From assembly GCA_024635475.1 (NCBI GenBank), contig JAGXIW010000006.1:1-64000 (forward strand): a DNA stretch of 64,000 nt, written 5' to 3'. Under the pieces are notes generated by a model. That model saw only the letters and a list, made by a program, of their open reading frames with translations. It searched no databases and was not told where the DNA came from. The position numbers were made by a program, and so were the translations under genes. How positions within the stretch are numbered: the first letter of the stretch is position 1; every line of letters starts with the position of its first letter. This document shows, piece by piece, positions 10,718-21,658 of the stretch. This DNA comes from a bacterium (GTDB taxonomy: Bacteria; Patescibacteriota; Gracilibacteria; BD1-5; UBA6164).

Positions 10718-11779
10718 ATGAATAATAATATTTATGTGATCAAGCTTTGATCAAATGTGATACTCGATGAAAACTGAGTAAATGAAAGTGTAATGATTAA
10801 TCTCGCTAGAGAAGTAGATTTATTACAAAAAGCATGACATAAAGTATTGATAGTGAGTTCTGGAGCAATATGATTGTGAAAAAAAAATCTATGACAAAAT
10901 ACAATAAAATGATTAACTACAATTGAAGCCTGACAAGTATTTTCTAGTGTATGACAAGCAACTTTGATGGATGTATATATATCATACTTCGAGAAATATA
11001 ATATAAAAGTATCCCAAGCTCTTCTAACTCGTAGAGATTTTCAAGACAGGGAAAGATACAATTCTATGAAAAAAGTAATGCTTAGCAGTTTAGAATTAAG
11101 AATTATTCCCATTATAAATGAAAATGATGTACTTTCTCAGGAAGAGTTAGATTTTTCAGATAATGACGAATTATCAGCTTTGATTGCAGCTATGATATGA
11201 GCAAATAATCTAATTATACTTTCAAATATAGATTGATTATATGACAAGTATCCATGATGAAACTTAATAAAAGAAGTAAATAAAATAGATGAAGATATAT
11301 TAAAAATGGTATGAAAAGATAAATCTAGTATGGGAAAATGATGAATGGAAAGCAAATTAAAAATAGCAAAAATGATGATGGATTTATGAATAAAAATGTA
11401 TCTTGCAAATTGAAAAAACAAAGATATTATTAAAAAAATAAGTAAGTGAGAAAATCCTGGAACTTTATTTGAATCTCACAGTGAGAAAAAAGTAGATTCT
11501 CTTAGAAAATGGCTAAAAGCATGAGCTGTACCAACTTGAGAATTACAAGTTAGTACTATAATTGCAGATTTATTAAAAGCAGGGAAGAGAGCATCTCTAC
11601 TTGAAATCTGAGTAGAAAAAATAGAAAAACAATTTATAAAATGAGATGTAGTAAGTGTGTGTGATGAACATGGCTGTTGCCTCTGATATGGTATTGCTAA
11701 AATTGATAGTATACAAATTGACAAATTCAGTGAAGATAAAAAAATTGTAATACATACAGATTATTTTATTAATATTTAA
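10718..11779 (+). CDS. proB: Glutamate 5-kinase with PUA domain
   Basis: 353 residues. The amino-acid kinase domain starts with YVIKLGSNVI and contains VSSGAIGLG and NENDVLS/NDELSALIA (substrate and nucleotide sites), then SSMGKGGMESKLKIA. The last ~80 residues (from about 270) form a PUA domain, as in the long bacterial ProB. It catalyses ATP-dependent phosphorylation of glutamate, the first and usually proline-inhibited step. The next gene starts 4 nt after its stop. Confidence 0.95.
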
Positions 11780-11782
11780 ATT

Positions 11783-12688
11783 ATGAAATTAGATATAGAA
11801 AAACTGCTAATGGAAGTGCCTATTACAAAGATTAATCATATACAAGATAATGAAGTCTATACAGTTTTGGAAAAATTTAATATGTGTGGAAGTATAAAAG
11901 TAAAAGCTGTTTATTGGATTTTAAAAAAAGCAATTGAAGAAAATAAACTTGATAAAAATAAAATTATTTTAGAGGCTTCAAGTGGTAATACTGCTATTTC
12001 TTTGGCTTATTTAGCTAATTTATTTGATTTAAAAGTAGAACTTGTAATTCCAGACAATACAGCTCCTTGTAAGAAAAAACTGATAAAGTCATACTGAGCT
12101 ATACTTATAGAGATATCATGAACTACTGATGATGCGATAGAATATAGAGATAAATTATACAAAGAAAATCCGTCAAAGTATTTTCTAACTGATCAATTTA
12201 ACAATATAGATAATCTAGAAGCTCATTATAATCTAACTTGACCTCATATAGATAAAAAAATAGGAAAAATAGATTTTTTTGTGGCTTGACTTGGGACAAC
12301 AGGAACCATACTTTGAACAGCAAAATATCTAAAAGAAAAATACCCTGATATAAAGATAATAGCTATAAATCCACTTGATAAAATAGAATGAATAAAAGAT
12401 TATAATATAATAAGAAATATAGGACAATTTTACAAAGATTATAATTATTTGATAGATGAAGTAATAGATGTAAAATATCTAGATGATGCTATACCTTGAG
12501 TAAATGCTTATATAGAAGAATGATATTTTAATTGAATCTCATCGTGAGCAATACTTTCATGAACTAAAAAATATTTAGAATGAAAAAAATGATTAAAATG
12601 AGTTATAATCGCACCAGATTGATGAGATTATTATTTTTCAGAACTTATAAAATACATAGACAAAGACAAAATAAAATGATGTAAATAA
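11783..12688 (+). CDS. Cysteine synthase family (CysK/CysM-like, PLP fold type II)
   Basis: 301 residues. The PLP lysine lies in CGSIKVKAVYWIL (around residue 40), the substrate loop is EASSGNTAIS, and LGTTGTILGTAKYL is the phosphate-binding glycine loop. The family condenses O-acetylserine or O-phosphoserine with sulfide; cystathionine beta-synthase-like enzymes share the same core. It starts 4 nt after proB and so belongs to the pro transcription unit, which is unusual company. The first ~105 codons contain no TGA although TGA is the commonest glycine codon elsewhere; glycines there are GGA or GGT. Confidence 0.85.
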
Positions 12689-12695
12689 AAAAAAA

Positions 12696-12723
12696 TTGAC
12701 ATTTTAAGATAAAAAAATATTAT
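12696..12723 (+). promoter_or_regulatory. Promoter of the branched-chain leader/racemase unit
   Basis: TTGACA at 12696-12701, 16-nt spacer, then TATTAT at 12718-12723 (a TATAAA three bases later is an alternative). The leader peptide ATG follows about 28 nt on. Confidence 0.6.
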
Positions 12724-12751
12724 AAATTTACTATTTAATTATTAGATATCT

Positions 12752-12835
12752 ATGTTTAATAAATTTAATTTAATTCTAGTTGTAGTCGTAACTTTTAGGA
12801 AAAACCTAAGAGATATTTATCGTGAATTAAATTAA
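12752..12835 (+). CDS. Ile-Leu-Val leader peptide of the racemase attenuator
   Basis: A 27-codon ORF, ATG to TAA, with the run ILVVVVT at codons 8-14 (12773-12793), like ilv-type leader peptides. Segments: 1 = CTTTTAGG 12792-12799; 2 = CCTAAGAGA 12805-12813; 3 = TCTCTTAGG 12862-12870; 4 = 12875-12887. Segments 1:2 form a pause hairpin, 2:3 a 9-bp antiterminator and 3:4 the terminator. The Val codons end immediately before segment 1, so stalling there would free segment 2. The geometry is that of a classical attenuator. Confidence 0.75.
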   Translation: MFNKFNLILVVVVTFRKNLRDIYRELN

Positions 12836-12858
12836 TTAAATAGCATTCCGATTTTTAT

Positions 12859-12894
12859 AACTCTCTTAGGGAAACCTACAGAGAGTTTTTTTAT
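12859..12894 (+). terminator. Attenuator terminator upstream of the racemase
   Basis: AACTCTCT pairs with AGAGAGTT and TAGG with CCTA around a GAAA loop, followed by seven T. The module is nearly identical to the one at 13781-13817 ahead of leuA. Confidence 0.85.
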
Positions 12895-12912
12895 TTTTTA
12901 AATTTTAAAAAC

Positions 12913-13605
12913 ATGAAAACAATTTGACTTATTTGAGGGATGAGTTGGGAATCCTCATTAGAATATTATCGTATAATTAATGAACAAATTAAAAGAAAAC
13001 TTTGATGATTACATTCTGCAAAAATTTTGATGTATTCAGTTGATTTCTATGAAATAGAAAAACTCCAACATCAATGAAATTGGAAAAAAGCTACAGAATT
13101 AATAATAGATGTTGCAAAAATACTAGAAAAGTGAGGGGCCGATTTTATTTTAATTTGTACTAATACTATGCATAAAGTAGCCAAAGATGTACAAGATAAT
13201 ATTGATATTCCTCTTTTACATATAGCAGATGCAACAGCAAAAAAAATTAAAAATAAATGATTAAAAAAAATTGGTCTTTTATGAACAAAATTTACAATGG
13301 AAGAAGACTTTTATAAATGAATATTAGAAAAGAATTATAATCTTGATATTATTATTCCTAACAATATTGATAGAGAAATTATTCATGATATAATTTATAA
13401 TGAATTATGTTTAGGAAAAATAAATAAATCTTCAAAAGATAAATATATTGAAATTATAAATAAACTAGTTAAAGAATGAGCTGAATGAATAATTTTAGGA
13501 TGCACTGAAATTCCTTTATTAATAAAACATGAAGATGTAGAAATACTTATATTTGACACAACTAAAATTCATGCTGAATCAGCTAGTGAATTGTCCCTAA
13601 AATAA
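12913..13605 (+). CDS. Aspartate/glutamate racemase family, YgeA-like amino-acid racemase
   Basis: 230 residues. Starts IGLIGGMSWESSLEYYR, the hallmark of the Asp/Glu/hydantoin racemase family; CTNTMHK and GCTEIPLL carry the two catalytic cysteines. Members are cofactor-independent racemases; the E. coli homologue YgeA acts on several amino acids including branched-chain ones and homoserine (family knowledge). Here the gene sits alone behind a leader peptide rich in Ile, Leu and Val codons. This suggests, without proving, that the enzyme works on branched-chain amino acids or is controlled by their supply. A second attenuator unit follows. Confidence 0.8.
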
Positions 13606-13622
13606 AAATTTTAAAAAAATAT

Positions 13623-13649
13623 TTGACATTTTTAAATTATACATATAAT
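13623..13649 (+). promoter_or_regulatory. Promoter of the leu leader/leuA unit
   Basis: TTGACA at 13623-13628 and a consensus TATAAT at 13644-13649; the spacer is a short 15 nt. The leader ATG lies 32 nt downstream. Confidence 0.65.
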
Positions 13650-13680
13650 CACTTTAATTATTTAACTCTTACAAATAATT

Positions 13681-13758
13681 ATGATAAATAAAACTAATTT
13701 ACTACTTCTGACTCTTCTTCTAGGAAACAAACCTAAGAGTTATTTTGTCGTAAGTTAA
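13681..13758 (+). CDS. Leucine leader peptide of the leuA attenuator
   Basis: A 25-residue ORF, ATG to TAA, containing LLLLTLLLG: four Leu codons at 13699-13710 and three at 13714-13722. Segments: 1 = CTTCTAGG 13717-13724, overlapping the last Leu codons; 2 = CCTAAGAG 13732-13739; 3 = CTCTTAGG 13785-13792; 4 = 13797-13808. Segment 2 can pair with 1 or, over 8 bp, with 3, precluding the 3:4 terminator. This matches the leucine leaders of enterobacterial leu operons in principle, and the next gene is leuA. Confidence 0.85.
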   Translation: MINKTNLLLLTLLLGNKPKSYFVVS

Positions 13759-13780
13759 TTTTAATCTATTTAATTACACA

Positions 13781-13817
13781 AACTCTCTTAGGGAAACCTA
13801 CTGAGAGTTTTTTTATT
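13781..13817 (+). terminator. Attenuator terminator upstream of leuA
   Basis: AACTCTC pairs with GAGAGTT and TAGG with CCTA around GAAA, then a run of T. Sequence and layout match the racemase attenuator at 12859-12894 almost base for base, so the two are copies. Confidence 0.9.
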
Positions 13818-13836
13818 TTTTTAATTTTAAATATTT

Positions 13837-15531
<1,695 letters not shown>

Positions 15532-15549
15532 AAAATCTTTTGACTTCTT

Positions 15550-15596
15550 ACTTTAATTAGATAAAGTATAAGTATACCACTTTATCTAATTAAAGT
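15550..15596. promoter_or_regulatory. Perfect 18-bp inverted repeat: candidate operator of the TrpR-like gene / leuA terminator
   Basis: Left arm ACTTTAATTAGATAAAGT at 15550-15567 and its exact complement at 15579-15596, with an 11-nt spacer, ending 5 nt before the TrpR-like ATG. Its length, perfection and position fit an autoregulatory operator. The transcript would also form a strong hairpin followed by six U, so it may terminate leuA or mask translation of the next gene. Confidence 0.6.
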
Positions 15597-15601
15597 TTTT
15601 T

Positions 15602-15925
15602 ATGCAAGAAAAAGAATTAAAAAAGCAGTTTTCTGAAATATGTGAAGTATTAACAAGTATGGATAAAAAAGCTGATATCTATAATTTTTTAAGAGATTTA
15701 TTATCTAAAAATGAAATTGCAGAGTTTTCAAATAGATTTGAAGTAGCAAAAATGCTTGATGAGAAAATTAGTTATATAAATATAGAAGGGAAGACTCGTG
15801 TAAGTTCTACAACAATTGCTAGAATTTCTAAATTTCTAAATTGAGAAAATAAGTGATATAAAAATGCAATAGAATTACTAAAATCAATTTCAAAAATACA
15901 TCATGAAGGCCATCATTCTTGATAA
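15602..15925 (+). CDS. TrpR-like transcriptional regulator (YerC/YecD family)
   Basis: 107 residues. The middle segment (FLRDLLSKNEIAEFSNRFEVAKML, read in two parts around residue 40) and the helix-turn-helix TRVSSTTIARISKFLN match the YerC/YecD branch of the TrpR family, which has the TrpR fold but not necessarily tryptophan control. The C-terminus is His-rich (HHEGHH). The gene follows a perfect 36-bp palindrome that is a natural autoregulatory site, and its own 3' end is part of a terminator hairpin. The ligand is unknown. Confidence 0.85.
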
Positions 15926-15938
15926 TGGTCTTTTTTTG
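15906..15938 (+). terminator. Terminator overlapping the 3' end of the TrpR-like gene
   Basis: AAGGCCAT (15906-15913) pairs with ATGGTCTT (15925-15932), followed by a T-run. The left arm lies inside the coding sequence. Confidence 0.7.
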
Positions 15939-15953
15939 ATGTTATTACATTTT

Positions 15954-15992
15954 AAGCATTATCAGGATTTAAACTGCTAATGCTTTTTTTAT
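15954..15992 (+). terminator. Second terminator/possible attenuator before the next gene
   Basis: AAGCATTA (15954-15961) pairs with TAATGCTT (15978-15985), 16-nt loop, then T7. Only 18 nt separate it from the next ATG. No leader ORF lies between the two terminators, so tRNA-stalling control is not evident; a backup terminator or another attenuation mechanism is possible. Confidence 0.55.
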
Positions 15993-16009
15993 TTTTTAAA
16001 ATTTTAATT

Positions 16010-16939
16010 ATGAAAGAACAAATTACATTTAAAGAATTCAATATCAATAAAGATATTATTACTTCTAGTATTTATGAGGGGCAAAAAAGGCAAATAGATA
16101 ATATGTGAATAGAAATATCTGAAGAAATTAATGCTGAATTAACAATATTTTTAGATAATTATATAAATTTTCTATGATTAAATTGAAAAAAAGTATTTTT
16201 TAGAATTGATGCTTACTTTGATAAAAATCAATTATACATATTAGATATGAATGCATCTTTTGTAGATGGGCGGTGAAATGCTTTAAATCTAACAAGATCA
16301 ATTTGAAAAAAAGTTGATTTGTTAATTTTAAATTATTTTCCAAAAAATTTAAAATTGGAAAAAGAAGAATATAGACCAGAATTTGAACTTTGTATAAAAG
16401 AACTTAATATATTATTTTTTAATGATCAAGTGAATGGATATGAATATCCCGATTTTAATGAGATAAGCGATATAAAATCAAAAAAAGAAGAAATATATAT
16501 TTATTGAGAAACTAATAAAATTTGAGAAAATATACTACCTTATAATTGAAAATATATTGATAATAAAAATAATCTTGCTGATTTTTCAAAAATTTGGAAA
16601 TGAGATTTTTTAAAAATCCCTGAATTTATTACCTCAAATGAATTAAATTATTCTCAATTACCAAAAGAAATAGTTTTAAAAATAGCATGAAAAGAAGACA
16701 TAAGAGAAGATTGAAGAAATAAAGTTTTTATATGAAAACCTAAAAAATGGGGAAGTTTATGGGAACAATGAAAGTTAGTAGCTCAAGAAAAAGTTAGTCC
16801 TTTAAAAAATTATAAGTGAGAAAATACACAAGCCATTATACTAAGTTTATGAACAAAAGCTTTAGTATGATATGTGCAAAATTCAACAAAAGATATAATA
16901 AATGATAATTCAATACAATCTCCTCTTGTATTAAAGTAA
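16010..16939 (+). CDS. Uncharacterised protein, possibly ATP-grasp-like
   Basis: 309 residues, not recognised with certainty. KVFFRIDAYFDK...LYILDMNASF (around residues 63-87) has the R-x-D ... (D/E)-x-N spacing typical of ATP-grasp catalytic strands, and FIGKPKKWGSLWEQGKLVAQEKV near residue 245 resembles an ATP-grasp Lys/Gly-loop region. In a normal ATP-grasp the order would be reversed, so if the resemblance is real the domain would be circularly permuted. No signal peptide or membrane segment. It follows two stacked terminators and precedes a strong bidirectional one, so it is probably transcribed alone. Confidence 0.6.
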
Positions 16940-16947
16940 ATTATTAA

Positions 16948-16989
16948 CAAACAAAAAGAATAGTGATTTCTCACTATTCTTTTTGTTTG
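16948..16989. terminator. Bidirectional terminator
   Basis: A 19-bp perfect stem (16948-16966 with 16971-16989) around a TTTC loop, with A-rich left and T-rich right flanks. It separates the rightward gene ending at 16939 from the leftward cluster ending at 16998. Confidence 0.9.
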
Positions 16990-16997
16990 AATATTTT

Positions 16998-17411
16998 TTA
17001 TAAAAAATACATAAAAAATGCGACAAAAATACCAAGTACAGCTCAAGCAAAAGCTTCACTTGGTAAGTGTCAAAGTGATTCCTTAAATCTTTTTCATTCA
17101 GGAAATATTTTATTTATAGCTTCAGCATGAAGTCATGCTTCAAATCGTACATTAATTGCATCATAAATTATGATAACAGTAAAAGCAAGACAAATAGCAA
17201 ATAAATCATCACTAATACCTTTTTTTAAAGCTACAGCTGTTGTTAACGATACAACAACGGCACTATGAACAGAAGGCATACCGCCACTTCATAATGCTGC
17301 ACTTATATCCCATTTTTTATTTTTTATTTTAATAAAAAATCATTTGATTATTATAGCTAAAACAAAAGTAAAAGCTGGGACAAAAAGTAAATTAGAATAA
17401 AAATAATTCAT
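16998..17411 (-). CDS. Divergent PAP2 family membrane protein (YuiD/DUF212)
   Basis: 137 residues with four to five hydrophobic segments. GSGGMPSVHSAVVVSL and YDAINVRFEAGLHAEAIN are the signatures of the DUF212/YuiD family, related to PAP2 phosphatases (the PSVHSA motif carries a catalytic-type His). The physiological substrate is unknown, presumably a lipid phosphate in the membrane. Last gene of the leftward secE-nusG-greA cluster, 10 nt after greA. Confidence 0.8.
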
Positions 17412-17421
17412 ATTATAAATT

Positions 17422-17913
17422 TTATTTTATAGAAACAACTTTATATTCAGTCAGTCAAGCATAAGATTTAACTTTTATAGTATCTCACACATTTTTTCCA
17501 AGCAAAGCCTTACCAATAGGAGAATCATTCGATATCTTTGGTACATCTGCAAGTATAGTACTTTCTGTTTTTCAAACAATTTTATAAATTCACTCTTCTT
17601 TTGTATCTAAATTCAATATTTTAACTTCTTTTCAAATAACAATTCTATTTTCTTCAGTTCATTCTGATTCTTTTATTATTTTTACATTTTTTAATTGTTC
17701 TTCAATTTCTGCAATTTTTACTTCAACTTGAGCTTGTTCATTTCTAGCTTCTTCATACTCAGAATTTTCTGATAAATCTCAGAAACTTATTGCTTCTTTA
17801 AGTTTTTCAGCTATTTCAAGTCTTTTAGCATCTTTAAGATATTTTAACTCATCTTCAAGATTTTTCAATCATTCTAAAGTTACATAAATTATATTTTTTA
17901 CAGCTTTTCACAT
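17422..17913 (-). CDS. greA: Transcription elongation factor GreA
   Basis: 163 residues, slightly over normal length. The N-terminal coiled coil contains AKRLEIAEKLKEAISFGDLSENSEY..., including the conserved GDLSEN tip whose acidic residues reach the RNA polymerase active site. The C-terminal globular domain ends SPIGKALLGKNVGDTIKV, the Gre C-terminal motif. It stimulates transcript cleavage to rescue backtracked polymerase. It lies between an unknown gene and DUF212 and shares a cluster with nusG, another elongation factor. Confidence 0.95.
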
Positions 17914-17949
17914 AATTTTATTGTTAGGAAATAATAATCAATTAATCAC

Positions 17950-18714
17950 TTATTTTTTTCAAAGACTTTTCATAATTACTTTAACTTCATTATATCCATC
18001 TTTTTTTATTTTCAATCAAAAATTTTTATTCTTATAAGAAAATACAAATCTTATATAACTATCATCTAAATCTGGATCCAAATTTATATAAAAACTTTTG
18101 TCTCCGTAGTTATTTACCTTTTTAACCTCAAAATATAAATTATAAGAAATAACATCAAATATATTTAAAATATCATCATATGACTTTCAATCAAATATAT
18201 ACAAAGTCATTTTTTTCTCTTTTGAATAAAATTCTTTGTATTCGTAAGGATATTCATTTGTTAAGCCAAATAAACTATTATTCGCATCCTTGTCTTTTTC
18301 TTCTAAATCAAAATTTTTAAATAAATCTAAAATCTCTTGTTCTACAGTATTTAAGGTTTTATCATTACTATAATACTCTGTTTTATCTAAAACATCATCA
18401 TTAACTATATCTTTATTACTTATTTGATCTTCATATTTATCTGTCAATTTTTTTCATACTGTTACATTTTTTTCAACTAGATTTTCATTTATATCTGGAA
18501 TAATATAATTACTTCCAGTATAAGAAGAAACCTCAATATTATCAACATTTTTTTCACTACTTATTTTCTGTGTTTCTATATTATTTTCAATCTTATTGTA
18601 CTTTATTTTTTTGAAATAATCTGCATAAGAAGGAATTAAATAATACAAAAACAAATGTCATAAGAAAATAAAAAATATGAGAAAAATCAACTTTATAGAC
18701 TTTTTAGAATCCAT
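17950..18714 (-). CDS. Uncharacterised single-pass membrane protein
   Basis: 254 residues, not recognised. One N-terminal hydrophobic helix (about residues 8-26) follows a Lys-rich start, so the chain probably has its bulk outside the membrane (signal anchor). The middle is acidic and Asn-rich; the C-terminal ~80 residues, with FVFSYKNKNFGLKIKKDGY, look like a small folded beta-rich domain. It lies between nusG and greA, 7 nt from nusG. Confidence 0.8.
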
Positions 18715-18721
18715 CTTTATA

Positions 18722-19255
18722 TTAATTAACTTTTACTTGAGAAAAATTTAATTGTACTGGAGTATCTCTTCAAAGCAAATTAACATTTACTTTAAGTAAT
18801 CCCTTACTTTCATTAATATCAATTATAACTCATTTATTTCATTCAAAAGGTCATTTTGTTATAATTGCAATATCTCAAACTTTATACTTTGTTGAAAAAG
18901 TTTCAGAATTTTGTTCAACTTTTCATTTTAATTGCTCCAATTCAGCTTCAGAAACAGGTACTGGGATATTTCAAGCTCATAAAAATCCTGTTACATTTGG
19001 AGTATTTCTAACTATATACCAACTTTCATTTGTAACAACCATTTGTATAAGTATATATCAAGGTAATATATTTTTCTTTTTTCTAACTTTAACTCATCAA
19101 GCTCTAACAGAGACAACATCATGAGTAGGTATAAATACATCAATTATATAATCCTCTAATCAAAAACTTTCTCTTCTTTGAAAAAGAGATTGTTTTACAT
19201 TTTCTTCTGTTCATGATATAACTTGTATCACATACCATTTTGCATTATTTTCCAT
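18722..19255 (-). CDS. nusG: Transcription termination/antitermination factor NusG
   Basis: 177 residues. The NGN domain begins AKWYVIQVISGTEENVKQSL, and the KOW domain near residue 125 reads VGDIAIITKGPFEGNKGVI. NILPGYILIQM is the conserved central strand. NusG binds the clamp of RNA polymerase and links it to ribosomes, which is relevant because the attenuators in this window depend on transcription-translation coupling. It follows secE at 10 nt, the classic order, but rplK is not next. Confidence 0.96.
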
Positions 19256-19265
19256 TTTTAATTAA

Positions 19266-19448
19266 TTAAGATTTAAAAATATCTTTCAATAACATAATAA
19301 GTCCAGAGAATATATTATTAAAAATAAAAAGATATGCTCCAAAAACTACTATAAAAATCAAAATAATTAAAAAATATTTTTTAGTTTCTTCTCTTGTTGG
19401 CCAAACTACATGTTTTAACTCTCTTAAAGAATCTTTTATAATTTTCAT
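19266..19448 (-). CDS. secE: Preprotein translocase subunit SecE
   Basis: 60 residues. ELKHVVWPTREETKKY is the SecE signature preceding the single transmembrane helix (about residues 26-55). Minimal one-helix form, as in most bacteria. First gene of the leftward cluster; a TTGACA-like -35 on this strand lies at 19511-19506. Confidence 0.95.
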   Translation of the reverse strand: MKIIKDSLRELKHVVWPTREETKKYFLIILIFIVVFGAYLFIFNNIFSGLIMLLKDIFKS

Positions 19449-19670
19449 AATGAATATATATTTAAAACAATAAAAAAAGTATCACAAAATATTCTTTGGG
19501 ACACCTGTCAAGTTCATTATATTTAAAGTTTCTAAAAGTCAAAATATAATATAATAATCATTTTGACAATTATACATATATATAGTAAAATAAACTCTGT
19601 ATAATAAGATAAAATATATATTATATAAAAATGTTTTTTATTACATAGATTATTAATTAGTAACTAAATT

Positions 19671-20204
19671 ATGAATTTTTTTATTATAACATTTTCAATA
19701 CTTTTTATTATGCTAATAATTTTTTATATATTTATATTAAAATTAAAAGAAAAAATAGAACAAATTGAAGATAAACTCCAAAAATTACTAAAAACTAGAA
19801 CCGATTTAATACCATCATTGTATGAAATAAGCAGAGATTACCTAGTAAAACACAATGATGTCTTTGAGGAAATTATAAAATTAAGGAAAGTTCAATTTTC
19901 TCTAAATGACTATAATGTTTCTTTTTTAGAATTTATTAAAAATGAAATGGCTATAAATCATGAAATAAGGTTTATTTATGGAATTTGTACTAAAAACAAG
20001 AAACTAAACTCCTTATGAAAATTTATTTACATAAAAAATCTAATAATAGAAAAAAATAAATCAATATGAACAAAAATAGATAAGTATAAAAAAAATATAA
20101 ATTTATTAAATAATCTTATAAAGTATAAAAACTATACGATTTTTTGACTACTTTTACCAGTTCATAAAAAATTAGAATTTAATTTAATAAAAAATATATT
20201 TTAA
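19671..20204 (+). CDS. LemA-like membrane-anchored protein
   Basis: 177 residues. One N-terminal transmembrane helix (about 2-23) is followed by a coiled coil (LKLKEKIEQIEDKLQKLL) and KTRTDLIPSLYEISRDYL, which matches the conserved RxDLIPNL core of LemA proteins. The rest is helical and Lys-rich. LemA proteins have an outside-facing helical bundle of unknown function. It stands alone between divergent or convergent neighbours; a TTGACA at 19563-19568 may belong to its promoter. Confidence 0.65.
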
Positions 20205-20221
20205 ATTTTAAATATTTATTT

Positions 20222-21658
20222 TTATTCATGATAATATCATTCATTAATTAATTTATATCATCTATCTGTTGTGTAAACAATAGTTCAATCTTTTAATTTT
20301 ATTTTAATTAATTTACTTTCATAATATTTTCTAAGTCAATGTATTATATGATACATTAGTTTAGATTCTTTTTTACTTTGATTTTCATATTTTAAATTTT
20401 TTGCAATAAATCATTCTTTTTGAAGATCAATCCATAATTCTTTTATATAATCAGATTTTTTAGTTCATTTTTTTTCTGGATTTTCACTTATAAGTTTTTC
20501 TAAATTATCAAAAAAATCAACTACCATATTTTCTATTTCATCTTTTGTAATATAACTAGTTCAACCATTTCTAATTATTATTCATCAAATATGAGTATTA
20601 AGATATTTATAAATTCATTGGAAATTAATTCAATCTTGATTTTTATTTCATTTTTCTGTAATTTTAACTTCAACCTTGTTTCAATGTAAATTAAATATTA
20701 TTTTTATTTCTTTATATCATTCACCAGAAGTATCTTTTTTTCATCATTTTCAATTTTCATTTAGAAAAACTGAAAAATCTGAATAAAGTTTTGATAATAA
20801 TGTTTTTTCATTTGTTAATTTTACTCATTTATTTTTATATGATAATACTTTTCATCAAAGTCCAGATATTATATTATAAATATTTTGCATAACTAAATAT
20901 TTATCAAAGTCATCAATTGAATCAATTTCAAATGTGTATCTTATACCATCTTTTATAGAATTTCATGTACTATAGTCTTGATCTCCAAGAACTTTTTCTC
21001 ACATAGCTCATAACTTTTTGGGCCTTCAATATAAAATAAAGTTTTTTCATAAAATATTTCATTCATATATTCATTCTTCAATTGAACGGTTACTAATATT
21101 TAAAGGTCATTCTAATTCCTTAAATATTTTTTCTTCCTCTTCCTCTATATTAGCTAAATTTGGAGTATTTAAAATATCTGCAATCGCATATGTTATTTTA
21201 GAAACAAAACATGTAATTTTTCACAATCAATTTTTTTGTTCTGTTAACCTTAAAAAATCTAATATTTCTTTATTGTTTTTAAAAGGAAGATAATTAATAA
21301 CTTCATCTATTGTAATTCACCATCTTTTTTCTAAAACATTTTTTGCTCTAGAATTTCTATATATACCTATTGCGGTTTGAAAATGATTATTAAATTTAAC
21401 AACATCTTTTTCATTATCAATATTAATTGACAGTAAATAAAATATCATATCAGTAAGTTCTTTATCAGTTAATTCAGATAAATCTGTTAAATCTAATTTT
21501 GTTAATGTTAAATTAGTATTTCATATTTTTATTGGATTTCAATCATTGTCGTTAACAATAAAACCTCAATCTCTTCTTCATAATAATGCTTTTTTAAGAC
21601 TAATATCTACATCAATTCAACATGTTTCTTGATTATTTTCTTTATTTAATTTATTCAT
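20222..21658 (-). CDS. Uncharacterised protein with possible divergent RelA/SpoT-like synthetase domain
   Basis: 478 residues. No confident family. A segment at about residues 210-340 follows the order of motifs seen in small alarmone synthetases: LYGRPKKLGAMGEKV, then NSIKDGIRYTFEID (compare DxxGxR), then GYKEIKIIFNLHGNKVEVKIT (compare the GYxSxH...VEIQIRT motif), but the YxSxH residues themselves are mostly replaced. The C-terminus (about 385-478) is a separate small domain. The gene starts inside the last codons of the upstream unknown gene (13-nt overlap), so the two are translationally coupled and probably act together. A synthetase or nucleotidyltransferase role is inference only. Confidence 0.6.

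Noticed and set aside
11783-12097. Short standalone CysK fragment ending at TGA
   Set aside because: The following codons continue the cysteine-synthase fold without a break, so TGA at 12098 is read as Gly and the gene runs to 12688.
19449-19670. tRNA gene between secE and the LemA-like gene
   Set aside because: A CTGTCAAGTTCATTAT stretch recalls a T-arm but no acceptor or anticodon stem can be formed.
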